Shown: positions 1 to 8,495 of the stretch, in pieces | How the letters are laid out: each line of letters begins with the position of its first letter | How positions within the stretch are numbered: the stretch's first letter is position 1 | Source of the DNA: an uncultured Collinsella sp. | Lineage (GTDB): Bacteria; Actinomycetota; Coriobacteriia; Coriobacteriales; Coriobacteriaceae | NCBI GenBank assembly: GCA_900541745.1 | Contig: UQLA01000020.1 | Coordinates: forward strand, 1 to 35,911 | Length of the DNA stretch: 35,911 nt | Reading direction: 5' to 3' | Translations under genes and position numbers: made by a program | Notes under the pieces: model-generated | What the model was told of the DNA's origin: nothing | Database searches by the model: none | The model's input: the letters and a program-made list of their open reading frames with translations, nothing else

Positions 1-238
1 GGCCCGTGGGTTATACCCTAAGAGCAAACCACCCTTTTTAAGGGTGGTTCTGATTCACAAATGCGAAGTTGAGCTACTCTGTTTCTGCGGGCTCCACGAT
101 TTATGAGTTATGTAGCAATTCCAGATTCTAAGACAGGGGTCGCTTGCGTTTGGCGGCTAGCCATCGACATCCTTACACTAACGTTGACTCGAAAGGCCTT
201 ATCTCCTGCCCATTTTTCTCTGCGCAATTGAAGTCTGA
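1..238. other. AT-richer non-coding flank with one hairpin
   Basis: No convincing gene is seen. A perfect 9-bp stem (27-35 pairing with 41-49, loop 36-40) could be the hairpin of a terminator for a gene to the left, but no T-run follows it. A 42-codon open frame at 103-231 has no recognisable motif and is probably chance. Composition is clearly less GC-rich than the operons beyond 2 kb, in keeping with an accessory or decayed stretch. Confidence 0.4.
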
Positions 239-577
239 AGTGGTTGGCCATACGGCGTTGTTATGATCGATGAGATCGACCTTCATTTGCATCCCCGCTG
301 GCAGGTGCGGATTCTCGAGGACCTGGTTCTCATATTTCCAAACGTACAGTTTATAGTTGCAACGCATTCACCTGTTGTGGTGGCGTCGGTACCTCGCGGT
401 AACATCCGCATTCTTGGAGAGGACGCTGCAACGGTGCCTGCTATGGAAACGCGTGGACGCGATGCCGGGGATATTCTCAACACCGTCCTGGGCGCATCCT
501 CTCGACCTGAAGAGGCGGGTCGATTGTTCGATTTGTTCCAAGAGGGTCATGCGCAACACCCCCGATACGACGTTTAA
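239..577 (+). pseudogene. PtuA-like defence ATPase, C-terminal fragment
   Basis: The frame is closed upstream by a stop at 236-238 and opens straight into the Walker B region of an ABC/OLD-type AAA ATPase (GVVMIDEIDLHLHPRW, with DE at the core), followed by the ATHSP switch segment. This is the C-terminal third of ATPases of the PtuA type found in Septu and some retron defence systems. The Walker A and signature regions, several hundred residues, are missing, so the protein cannot bind ATP as a full domain. After RGRDAGDILNTVLGASSRPEE the frame ends early at 577; relatives usually continue some tens of residues. It overlaps the HNH fragment at 549. I read it as a decayed gene; another ABC-like ATPase family cannot be excluded from this fragment alone. 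Confidence 0.65.
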
Positions 578-758
578 TTACACAGCGTTGCGAGGAGAGA
601 GCAAGCGAGAAGTTCTGGAGGCCTTGCTTGCAGAGCAGGGCCATCTCTGCGCTTATTGCACGTGCAGGATCGGCGTTGATGATCGTCTGGCTACGATTGA
701 GCATTTATTTCCACATTTTTGTTTCGTTGGGTTAGTTTTGCCTGAACGTATCCCTTAA
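549..758 (+). pseudogene. PtuB-like HNH endonuclease, N-terminal fragment
   Basis: A 69-residue frame from the ATG at 549 contains LRGESKREVLEALLAEQGHL, then CAYCTCRI, then IEHLFP. The CxYC...RI...IEHxxP arrangement is the start of the HNH domain of the retron/Septu-associated HNH endonucleases (PtuB type), nucleases that act with the PtuA ATPase. Family members are around 200 residues or longer; this one stops within 15 residues of the IEH motif and loses the rest of the HNH fold. With the ATPase fragment directly upstream it marks a former ptuAB pair, truncated at both ends and apparently also deleted at the junction. Not expected to be functional. Confidence 0.6.
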
Positions 759-794
759 TTCGATGAATTCTCTTTACATTATTGATTGTATAGC

Positions 795-846
795 CGCTTA
801 TAAAGCTATATATACATATATACTTGTTTATAAATCTATATAAGCG
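795..846. promoter_or_regulatory. AT-rich repeat cluster upstream of the AAA ATPase gene
   Basis: An inverted repeat CGCTTATA (795-802) / TATAAGCG (839-846) encloses a direct repeat TTATAAAnCTATATA at 798-812 and 828-842, exactly 30 bp apart, about three helical turns. The segment is almost pure A/T in a GC-rich genome and sits 24 bp before the ATPase start. It is probably a promoter region with an operator; no clean -35/-10 pair can be fixed because several TATA-like hexamers overlap. Confidence 0.45.
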
Positions 847-869
847 ACGTTTGCCTGAGGATTCTGGTT

Positions 870-1973
870 ATGGACAAAGCCAAGTTCTACAATCCATTTC
901 GTCCGACCGCCGGTGCGGAGCCTCCTCGAATCATCGGTCGTGATGATATCTCTCTCGAGTTCGTGGAGGGTCTCATGTCCGGCGTTGGCGCTCCCGCACG
1001 TCTTATGCGAATCACAGGCCCGCGCGGGTCGGGGAAAACGGTTCTTCTTTGCGATCTGCGCGACCGAGCGATTGAACTTGGTTGGAAGGCCGTTGTTGTT
1101 TCGGCTGGTCCGCGTTTGTCGCACGATCTTATGGAGCAGATTCAAGACCAACTGACTTTTTCCTCCGCTTCGCTTGGCGTTAACGTTGGTATTGCTTCTG
1201 CCAAGTTGGACATTTCTTCAAGCGAAATGAGCCTTCGCGCAAAACTAAAGCAGATTGCACAGGGCTCAAAGGGCCTGTTCATCGCTGTTGATGAAGTCCA
1301 AGATGCCCCAGTTGAGGAAATGCGTATTATTGCCTCAACAGTTCAATTACTCATTGGGGAGAAAGTCAACATCGCTCTTGCCTTTGCCGGATTGCCATCG
1401 GGCGTTATGGATCTCATTAACGGCAAGGCACTTACTTTTCTTCGCCGCGCGGTTCCTGAAGACCTTGCTCCTATCAATCAAATCGAGATTGCACTTTCTT
1501 TGAGTGATAGCTTTAACGCGACCGGTCTTTCTCTCGACGGGGATTCGCTATCAAAAGCGGCGAGAGCAACAAAAGGTTATGCGTATTTAGTTCAACTTGT
1601 TGGGTATTCAATCTGGCAGCGCGCCGACCTTCATCGGGAGAAATCAACTCTCGTTACTGGGCGCGATGTTGATGAGGGTATCCTGCTCGCCGAAGCGCGT
1701 TTCCACGACGTGGTTCACGAGCCTGCAATTTCGGGTCTTTCCCGTAATGAAATCAACTACCTGTATGCCATGTGCGAGGATAGTAGGCAATCCAAGACAT
1801 CGGATTTAGCCAAACGCCTTGGTAAAAAGACGAGTGAGCTGAGTTCTGTTAGGGCCAAGCTGCTTTCACGAGAAGTAATCCAGGCGCCTCAGAGGGGCTA
1901 TGTTCAATTTGCTGTTCCAGATTTGGATGAGTATCTCAAAGATAATAGAGATGAGATTCTATCGAGGTATTAA
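870..1973 (+). CDS. Stand-alone AAA ATPase with C-terminal winged-helix-like region
   Basis: This 367-residue protein is an ATP-binding protein of the AAA_16/Orc1-Cdc6-like group. Residues 7-24 (YNPFRPTAGAEPPRIIGR) form the lead-in typical of an actinobacterial family of unknown role. Walker A is GPRGSGKT at 50-57 and Walker B is LFIAVDEVQDA with D141-E142. The last ~80 residues look like a winged helix-turn-helix (NEINYLYAMCEDSRQSKTSD onward). No signal peptide or membrane segment is seen. ATG 870 is preceded by TGAGGA at 855-860. It stands alone between a decayed defence pair and the pel cluster. Function is unknown; defence, plasmid/phage or regulatory ATPase roles are all possible. It is intact and AT-richer than the genes after it. 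Confidence 0.75.
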   Translation: MDKAKFYNPFRPTAGAEPPRIIGRDDISLEFVEGLMSGVGAPARLMRITGPRGSGKTVLLCDLRDRAIELGWKAVVVSAGPRLSHDLMEQIQDQLTFSSASLGVNVGIASAKLDISSSEMSLRAKLKQIAQGSKGLFIAVDEVQDAPVEEMRIIASTVQLLIGEKVNIALAFAGLPSGVMDLINGKALTFLRRAVPEDLAPINQIEIALSLSDSFNATGLSLDGDSLSKAARATKGYAYLVQLVGYSIWQRADLHREKSTLVTGRDVDEGILLAEARFHDVVHEPAISGLSRNEINYLYAMCEDSRQSKTSDLAKRLGKKTSELSSVRAKLLSREVIQAPQRGYVQFAVPDLDEYLKDNRDEILSRY

Positions 1974-2056
1974 AGCTCCAGATTTAATCCTCGAGATTCA
2001 CCCCCTCATCCTCTAAAAAAGTTCTTAACACAGCCTTAAAGGCGCCTCGGCTTGCG

Positions 2057-2087
2057 TTGACAGCGTACAATACGCATGTTTGACTAT
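2057..2087 (+). promoter_or_regulatory. Possible promoter/operator of the pel cluster
   Basis: A perfect TTGACA at 2057-2062 is followed by the small inverted repeat GCGTA-CAA-TACGC (2063-2075), which contains TACAAT. The spacing from TTGACA to TACAAT is too short for a standard promoter; the best -10 at normal distance (GACTAT, 2082-2087, spacing 19) is weak. The intergenic gap 1974-2120 has no c-di-GMP riboswitch-like conserved core that I can recognise. Confidence 0.3.
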
Positions 2088-2120
2088 GGCAAAAGTGGAA
2101 TTTAAGGGAAGGGGCGCGTC

Positions 2121-4289
2121 GTGGAGGTGCTGGTTGTTGGCAATACCGCGTATGTTGACGACGACTTTTGTGCCAAGGCGTTTCCCGGTGACCATGTTCA
2201 GGTTGTAGCTGCCGACGATTCGCAGCGCGAGTCATCGTCCCACAGCTCGTGGAAAGAGCTGCTGCGCCACCTGGACCAGGCCTACGAGTTCGACAGTGTG
2301 GTCTACCTCTCCACGTATCTCACTCCGCATACCGAGACCTTTGGCGATATCGAGCTGCTGCGCTCGGTGTTTCGTGCCTGCATGGGCCGCCGTGTGCATC
2401 TGCTGTTTGTGGCGGGTCCTGCAGGTGCGGAGGGTGCTGGCGGCGCGTCAAGCAATGCCGATTCGCTTGATGCCACAGATGCTGCCGCTCAAACGGGCAA
2501 AGGCATTATCGCCCGCGCGGCCAACGACCTCTGTCGCTACTATGCCTCGCAAGACGACATCCAGGTCAAGATCCTGTGCACGCCCTATCTGTATACCGCC
2601 TCCGCGGCGCTCAACGACCCCTTCTTGGTGCCGCTGTTTGAAGCCTGTTCGACCGGGTCGGTCGCGCTCCAAGGTGCCGCGGACGCGCCGTTTCCCCTGC
2701 TGTGCGCGGAGGAGCTGGCGGTGCTGGTGCATCGCGTTTTTGATAGTTGGGATGCGACCTTTGAGACGCTCGATGTTGCAGATGCTTTCCATCGCACAAC
2801 GGGCAACTTGGGCGGCGCGCTTCAGGGCCTGTTCCCCGGGCTGTCCGTTGCCTATGGAGAGTCTACCGGCTATGCGTTGCCCGCAGGCGATGCCGCTCGC
2901 AAACGCTATGGCTGGTTTCAGCGTTACGACCTGCTGCGCGACCTTTCGACCATCCACGCCCGCTGGGCTAACGCCCGCACCAAAAAGGCCAATCCCTTAC
3001 GTGCGGCCATCGATCGCATCCAGCTGCGCACGCTGCCCATTAAATGCCTGGAGACGGGCTTCGCATGGGTGTTGTTCGAGGTACTGGAGCATCTGTTCTC
3101 CCAATCTGCCCAGCTCAACGTTCTCGACTATCGTTTGCTCTATGTGGTCCTGATTGGCACGCTCTACGGGCTCGACTTTGGTCTGGTTGCGGCGCTGCTG
3201 GCGTCGGTGGGTTTGGCCGTGAGCTATTTTGCCCTGTATGGATACACCTTCCAGGGCCTATTCTATGAGCCTTCCAACTGGCTGCCGTTTATTGCGTACT
3301 TTGTGGTGGGCGCCGTGTGCGGCTATGTACAGCTGCGCAACAGCGAGGCCGTTAAGGCGGAGCATGACGAGAACGAGCTTGTGCGAAACCGCAACACGTT
3401 CCTAACGCGGCTCTATCACGACGCGATTGAGGACAAGCGCGCCTACAAGCGCCAGATTGTGGGGCGCCACGACAGCTTTGGCAAGATCTTTGCCGTGACG
3501 CAGGAGCTCGACGTACTCAACCCGCGCGATATATACCGCAAGTGCTGCGAGCTGCTGGGCGAGATTCTCGAGAACGATTCGGTGACGATCTACCATGTTT
3601 CGGGCGGGGCATTTGCGCGCCTGGTAGCGGCGAGCCCGGCGATTTCCAACAATGTGCCGCGCTCGCTCTCGCTCGACGACCTTGCGCCCGTGCTCCAAGG
3701 CTCGATCTCTGGTTTGTGGGTGAACCGCGCACTGACGCCGGGGCTTCCGATGTTTGGCTATGCGATCGAGCGCGATGGAGCCCCCGCCGTGTTGATCTTT
3801 GTGCGTCACGTGGCCGAAAGCCAAATGACCCTGTACTACCAAAACCTGTTCCGCATCCTGTGCGGCCTGGTGGAAAGCGCGCTGGGACGCGCCTTCGATT
3901 ACGAGGCCGTGGCGCAGGATAAGCGCTGCGTTGCCGGCACGTGCGTGCTCAACCACGATGCCTTTGGCCGGGAGCTTGCCGCCGAGCAAGCGCTTGCGGA
4001 CAACAAGATGGGGAGCTTCTTGCTCTTGCGCGTGGTGCCGGGCATGGAGCCTGTTGGCGAGCTGGTCGGCGCCATTGGGTCGGCGATTCGCGAGAGTGAC
4101 GCTGCGGGCCTGGTCGATGGCGACACGCTTTACCTGCTCATGCGACAGGCAACCGAAGCTGACCTGCCCGTTATTTGTGCGCGTATGGCCGCCAAGCACA
4201 TTACGGTGGAACTCGTCGACAGCGAGGATGTAGTGGCCCTGCTGCAGCGCATCGCGCCCGCTGGCAACGGTGAGGGGGAGGCCGCTTGA
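2121..4289 (+). CDS. pelD: PelD-like c-di-GMP receptor fused to an SDR-like N-terminal domain
   Basis: The 722-residue protein has three parts. Residues 1 to ~290 resemble a short-chain dehydrogenase/epimerase Rossmann fold (MEVLVVGNTAYVDDD, VVYLSTYLTPH) but with no clear YxxxK catalytic pair. Residues ~309-405 hold about four membrane segments. The rest is a coiled linker, a GAF-like domain (~450-600) and a degenerate GGDEF domain. There the active-site motif is DGDTL (666-670), so cyclase activity is not expected, while R657-E-S-D660 sits exactly where the RxxD inhibitory site of GGDEF proteins lies. This matches PelD, the inner-membrane receptor that switches on Pel polysaccharide synthesis when it binds c-di-GMP. 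The GTG start at 2121 follows AAGGGAAGGGG. First gene of the cluster; its stop overlaps the pelE start. The N-terminal fusion is unusual. Confidence 0.8.
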   Translation: MEVLVVGNTAYVDDDFCAKAFPGDHVQVVAADDSQRESSSHSSWKELLRHLDQAYEFDSVVYLSTYLTPHTETFGDIELLRSVFRACMGRRVHLLFVAGPAGAEGAGGASSNADSLDATDAAAQTGKGIIARAANDLCRYYASQDDIQVKILCTPYLYTASAALNDPFLVPLFEACSTGSVALQGAADAPFPLLCAEELAVLVHRVFDSWDATFETLDVADAFHRTTGNLGGALQGLFPGLSVAYGESTGYALPAGDAARKRYGWFQRYDLLRDLSTIHARWANARTKKANPLRAAIDRIQLRTLPIKCLETGFAWVLFEVLEHLFSQSAQLNVLDYRLLYVVLIGTLYGLDFGLVAALLASVGLAVSYFALYGYTFQGLFYEPSNWLPFIAYFVVGAVCGYVQLRNSEAVKAEHDENELVRNRNTFLTRLYHDAIEDKRAYKRQIVGRHDSFGKIFAVTQELDVLNPRDIYRKCCELLGEILENDSVTIYHVSGGAFARLVAASPAISNNVPRSLSLDDLAPVLQGSISGLWVNRALTPGLPMFGYAIERDGAPAVLIFVRHVAESQMTLYYQNLFRILCGLVESALGRAFDYEAVAQDKRCVAGTCVLNHDAFGRELAAEQALADNKMGSFLLLRVVPGMEPVGELVGAIGSAIRESDAAGLVDGDTLYLLMRQATEADLPVICARMAAKHITVELVDSEDVVALLQRIAPAGNGEGEAA

Positions 4290-5191
4290 TCTCGCTTGTC
4301 GTTGCTGCCGTACTGCTATTAATTCATGCGCTGGTGTGTCTGGTGCTGTGGACGCTTATGAAACTGGGTCTGCTGCCGGTTCGTGGACACATGCTTGCCG
4401 TGATGGTGCTCGTACCGCTGTGGGGTCCGTTGCTCGTGGCGCTGCTCTCGGTGCGTAGCGCGGTGTTCGGTAACGACCTTAAGGACGCCACGCTGGAGAC
4501 GCTGCGCATTAACGATGACATGCATCGCAGCATGCTGGTGCAGGGGCGCGAGGGCGATGATGGCGTGGTGCCGCTCGAGGAAGCACTGATCGTCAACGAC
4601 CCGGGCGACCGCCGCCGTCTGATGCTCTCCATGCTTACCGAGGATCCGGATGCGTACCTGGCACAGTTGCAGGCTGCAAAACTCAACGACGATGTTGAGG
4701 TCGCGCACTATGCCGCGACGGCGGTGGCGCAGATTTCCAAGGAGTCCGACCTTAAGCTGCAGCAGTTGGAGCGCGCGTTTAAGACCGATCCCAGCTCGCA
4801 TAACTTGGATGCGTATTGCGACTTTTTGGGCGCCTATCTGGACTCGGGTTTGGCAGAGGGCCGCGTGGCACAGATTCAGCGTCAGCAGTATGCACGCTTG
4901 CTCGCGCGTCGTTGCGAACGCGAGGACGGGCCTGCGCTGCGCATTCGCTATGCCACGGCGCTGGCCGATGCCGGCGAGATTGATAAGGCAGAGGACGTCG
5001 CTAGCCAGTTGGTGATCGATGCGTCAGACGAGCAGGACGTGTGGATGCTCTGCCTGCGCTTGGCTGTGATTCGTCGCGATGGGCAGGCGGTACGGCGTGT
5101 AATCGATGTGATCGACAAGCAGCACGTGTATTTGAATGCCGAAAATCGTGAGAGGCTGGCATTTTGGCGTGAAGGAGAGCAGGCCCGATGA
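4286..5191 (+). CDS. pelE: PelE-like membrane/helical-repeat protein
   Basis: This 301-residue protein has two N-terminal membrane helices (about residues 2-25 and 32-54) and then a long soluble helical region with TPR-like character (residues ~90-300), the layout of PelE, which works with PelD and PelG at the membrane in Pel synthesis and export. The segment EEALIVNDPGDRRRLMLSML is the part most like known PelE. The TTG at 4286 overlaps the TGA of pelD and follows GAGGGGGAG at 4272-4280, so translation is probably coupled. The end overlaps the next start by ATGA. Identification rests on order, topology and resemblance rather than on catalytic residues, since PelE has none. Confidence 0.75.
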   Translation: MISLVVAAVLLLIHALVCLVLWTLMKLGLLPVRGHMLAVMVLVPLWGPLLVALLSVRSAVFGNDLKDATLETLRINDDMHRSMLVQGREGDDGVVPLEEALIVNDPGDRRRLMLSMLTEDPDAYLAQLQAAKLNDDVEVAHYAATAVAQISKESDLKLQQLERAFKTDPSSHNLDAYCDFLGAYLDSGLAEGRVAQIQRQQYARLLARRCEREDGPALRIRYATALADAGEIDKAEDVASQLVIDASDEQDVWMLCLRLAVIRRDGQAVRRVIDVIDKQHVYLNAENRERLAFWREGEQAR

Positions 5192-7068
5192 GCGTGGTGC
5201 AACGTATCCGCGAGCGTGCGGGCCATTTTCGCTGGATGGGGCTGCTCGTGGTATGGGCTGTCTTTATCGCCATGGCCGCCGTGCTACTTGTGGAGCGAGC
5301 CGGCGTGCAGTACAGCGCCGGACAGCACAAGCTGGGCATGCTCGCCGCCAATGACGCGGTACCGGCAAGCTCGGCGATGTTTGGCCAAAAGCCCACGTGC
5401 TTGGTTATTACCGACTCGGACCAGGACGGTGTCGAGGACGTCAAAGAGCAGTTTGACCAGATTCTGCTCGACATGAAAATTGCCCACCGCGATGTGGATA
5501 TTGCCACCGATGGTGCTGATGCGATTCCTTCCCTCACATCCTTCGACCGCGTGATTTTACTGATGCCTTCGATCGATGGGCTCGGTACGCACTTGAGCGA
5601 CATTATGAGCTGGGTGAGCGCCGGCGGTTCGCTGATGCTCGCCATGACGCCGGACAATTCGAGCTATCTGCAGGCAATCGGTCCCAAGCTGGGCATCGAT
5701 TCTGCCGGCTATGAATATACGGCGGCAGAGAGCATCGTGCCGAGCGAGGACTTTATGATCGGCGGCGGCCAGCGTTATGAGTTATCGGATCCCTTCGATT
5801 CGTCGCTTTCGGTTTCGCTGCGTGAGACGGCCCATGTGTGGGCTAAAACCGGCGACACGGGTACTCCGCTTATTTGGTCGAGCGATTGCGGCACCGGGCG
5901 TACCGTGGTGTGCAATATCGGTATCTACGACAAGGTTATGCGTGGTTTCTATGCCGCGGCCGTGAGCCTGTTGGGCGATGCCACGGCCTATCCGGTCATC
6001 AATAGCGCGGTGTTTTACCTGGACGATTTCCCGAGCCCCGTTCCCTCGGGCGACGGCACGTACATCAAACGCGACTACGGCCTTTCTATCGCCGATTTTT
6101 ATGCCAAGGTGTGGTGGCCCGACCTGCAAAAACTCGCGCAGCAATACGGCATTCGCTATACCGGCGTGATGATCGAAAACTACGAGGACGTGGTCAATCA
6201 GACCGAGCCCGCGCGCCAGGCCGATACCACGCAGTTCCGCTACTTTGGCGGTATGCTGTTGCAGATGGGCGGAGAGCTGGGCTTTCACGGCTACAATCAT
6301 CAGCCGCTGGCACTCTGGGACACCGACTATGGCACGCTGTACGACTATAAGACGTGGAAGAATAAGGAGACGCTTGTTGCATCGCTCAACGAGCTTATCG
6401 CCTTCCAAGACGAGGTGCTGCCCAACGCTCACGGTTCGGTCTACGTGCCGCCGTCGAATATCCTTTCGGCCCGCGCCCGCAAGATTATTGGCGAGGACAT
6501 GCCGCGCATTAAGACCATTGCCAGTACGTACTTTGAGGACGGAACCGACCTGCCCTACGTGCAGGAATTTGGCGTGGCGAGCGATGGCATCGTGGAGCAG
6601 CCGCGCATCGTTTCGGGTGGCATGGTCGATGACACCTATATGCGTCTGGCCGCGGTGTCCGAGCTCAACATGCACTACGTGAGTACTCACTTTATGCATC
6701 CCGATGACCTGCTGGATCCCGATCGCGGCGCCAAGGAGGGCTGGGAAGTCTATAAGGGCGGCCTGGTCAACTATGTGGACTGGCTTGCTACGTCCGCTCC
6801 CGACCTGCGGCACCAGACGGGTTCGGAGTGCTCGGGTGCCATCCAGCGTTTTTCGTCCGTGACGGTGAGCGTGGATACGAGCGACGATGCCTGGACGCTC
6901 AACCTGGGCAACTTCCACGATGAGGCTTGGCTTATGTTCCGCGCCAATAACGGCGAGCCGGGTGCGGTGTCCGGTGGCGAGATTAAACACCTGACGGGCG
7001 ACCTGTACCTAGTCAAAGCGACGGACAAGACCGTGACGATTGGGCGCAAGGAGGGCGGTGACCGATGA
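5188..7068 (+). CDS. pelA: PelA-type membrane-anchored polysaccharide deacetylase (DUF2194-like)
   Basis: The 626-residue protein has one N-terminal anchor helix (about residues 17-37) and an otherwise extracytoplasmic body. Residues 60-200 form an alpha/beta domain (CLVITDSDQDGVEDVKEQF...SFDRVILLMPSIDG). From ~270 comes a carbohydrate-esterase-like domain with VFYLDDFPSP (D279, D280) and GFHGYNHQP (H367, H371), residues expected to bind the metal and act in catalysis, followed by VYVPPSNILS. Partial de-N-acetylation of the GalNAc-rich Pel polymer is the expected role. The glycoside-hydrolase domain of Gram-negative PelA is absent, as in known Gram-positive clusters. It overlaps pelE (ATGA, SD AAGGAG at 5172-5177) and pelF (ATGA). 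Confidence 0.78.
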   Translation: MSVVQRIRERAGHFRWMGLLVVWAVFIAMAAVLLVERAGVQYSAGQHKLGMLAANDAVPASSAMFGQKPTCLVITDSDQDGVEDVKEQFDQILLDMKIAHRDVDIATDGADAIPSLTSFDRVILLMPSIDGLGTHLSDIMSWVSAGGSLMLAMTPDNSSYLQAIGPKLGIDSAGYEYTAAESIVPSEDFMIGGGQRYELSDPFDSSLSVSLRETAHVWAKTGDTGTPLIWSSDCGTGRTVVCNIGIYDKVMRGFYAAAVSLLGDATAYPVINSAVFYLDDFPSPVPSGDGTYIKRDYGLSIADFYAKVWWPDLQKLAQQYGIRYTGVMIENYEDVVNQTEPARQADTTQFRYFGGMLLQMGGELGFHGYNHQPLALWDTDYGTLYDYKTWKNKETLVASLNELIAFQDEVLPNAHGSVYVPPSNILSARARKIIGEDMPRIKTIASTYFEDGTDLPYVQEFGVASDGIVEQPRIVSGGMVDDTYMRLAAVSELNMHYVSTHFMHPDDLLDPDRGAKEGWEVYKGGLVNYVDWLATSAPDLRHQTGSECSGAIQRFSSVTVSVDTSDDAWTLNLGNFHDEAWLMFRANNGEPGAVSGGEIKHLTGDLYLVKATDKTVTIGRKEGGDR

Positions 7069-8492
7069 GAATCTGCTTAGTGCTCGAGGGCTGCTACCCC
7101 TACGTGCACGGCGGTGTGTCCACCTGGATGCACGGCTACATCACGGCCATGCCCGAGCATGAGTTTGTGCTATGGGTGATTGGCGCTCACGCCGAAGACC
7201 GCGGCAAGTTTGTCTACGAGCTGCCCGGCAACGTCGTCGAGGTGCACGAGGTGTTCCTGGACGATGCTCTGCGTCTTTCGGGCGAGCAGGAGGAAGTCGA
7301 CTTTGACGACCGCGAGCGCGAGGCGTTGCGCCGTCTGGTTTCGCTCTCCAATCCGGACTGGGACGTGCTGTTCGACATTTTTCAGCGCCGCCACGTGCAT
7401 CCGCTCTCATTTTTGCAGAGCCGCACGTTTATGGACATCTTCCGCGACGTGTGCCTGGCCGAGTACCCGTATACGCCTTTCGCCGACGCCTTCCACACCA
7501 TGCGTTCGATGTTGCTGCCCGTGCTCTATCTGCTGGGCAGCGAGGTTCCGGTGGCCGATGTGTACCACGCCATCTCGACCGGCTACGGCGGTCTGCTCGC
7601 AAGTTTGGGCTCCAGCATGAATAACGCGCCGGCATTGCTGACCGAGCACGGCATCTACACGCGCGAACGCGAGGAGGAGATCATTCGCGCCGACTGGGTG
7701 GTGCCCTTGTTTAAGGACCGCTGGATCCGCTTTTTCTACCTGCTTTCGGAGGAGATCTACCGTCGCGCCTTCCGCGTGACGAGCCTGTTCCACAACGCCC
7801 GCAAGACGCAGATCGATATGGGCTGCGATGCGGACAAATGCCTGGTTATCCCCAACGGCATTCAGTTCGACCGCTTTAAGGACATTCCCTTAAAGCCCGA
7901 TGACGGCTGGGTGGACATTGGCGCGGTGGTGCGCCTGGCGCCCATCAAGGACGTCAAGACCATGATCTACGCCTTCTTTGAGTTGCATGAGCGCTTGCCG
8001 CACGTGCGCCTGCATATTATGGGTGGCGTGGACGACGAGGAATATGGCGCCGAGTGCCATGCGCTGGTGGAGACATTGGGCGTGCGTGACTTGATCTTTA
8101 CCGGCCGCGTCAACGTGGTCGAGTACATGGAAAAGCTCGACTTTACCATTTTGACGAGCATCTCGGAGGGCCAGCCGTTGAGCGTGTTGGAATCGCTGGG
8201 CGCGCGTCGCCCCTGCGTGACGACCGAGGTCGGCTGCTGCCGCGAGCTGCTCGAGGGCGCCCCCGGCGACGACTTTGGCGTTGCCGGATATGTGAGCCCG
8301 CCCATGTATCGCAAGGGTCTGGCCGATGCCATGGAGCGCATGTGCGCGAGCCGTGCCCGCCGTCTGGAAATGGGGGAGCGCGGCCAGCGTCGCGTGGCGA
8401 CCTACTACCTACACGAGCAGATGCTCGCCAACTATCGCGCGCTGTATGACGAGACGGCGCGTGCATTTGACCTGCCCAGAGAGGGGGAGTAG
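7065..8492 (+). CDS. pelF: PelF family GT4 glycosyltransferase
   Basis: The 475-residue cytosolic glycosyltransferase (GT-B fold) is predicted to polymerise Pel from UDP-sugars. The N-terminus RICLVLEGCYPYVHGGVSTW is the diagnostic start of PelF proteins. The C-terminal domain carries GAVVRLAPIKDVKTMIYAF, the usual donor-binding entry, and the E-x7-E motif EGQPLSVLE at E368/E376. Length is normal for PelF. AAGGAGG at 7048-7054 precedes the ATG, which overlaps the pelA stop, so the two are probably coupled. This is the most certain assignment of the cluster. Confidence 0.92.
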   Translation: MRICLVLEGCYPYVHGGVSTWMHGYITAMPEHEFVLWVIGAHAEDRGKFVYELPGNVVEVHEVFLDDALRLSGEQEEVDFDDREREALRRLVSLSNPDWDVLFDIFQRRHVHPLSFLQSRTFMDIFRDVCLAEYPYTPFADAFHTMRSMLLPVLYLLGSEVPVADVYHAISTGYGGLLASLGSSMNNAPALLTEHGIYTREREEEIIRADWVVPLFKDRWIRFFYLLSEEIYRRAFRVTSLFHNARKTQIDMGCDADKCLVIPNGIQFDRFKDIPLKPDDGWVDIGAVVRLAPIKDVKTMIYAFFELHERLPHVRLHIMGGVDDEEYGAECHALVETLGVRDLIFTGRVNVVEYMEKLDFTILTSISEGQPLSVLESLGARRPCVTTEVGCCRELLEGAPGDDFGVAGYVSPPMYRKGLADAMERMCASRARRLEMGERGQRRVATYYLHEQMLANYRALYDETARAFDLPREGE

Positions 8493-8495
8493 CCG

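Noticed and set aside
173..367. Small minus-strand frame over the start of the ATPase fragment
   Set aside because: It is antisense to the recognisable Walker B region and has no motif or SD.
1974..2120. c-di-GMP riboswitch upstream of the pel cluster
   Set aside because: I searched by eye for the GEMM core and tetraloop/receptor pattern and saw none; control through the PelD-like receptor is more likely.
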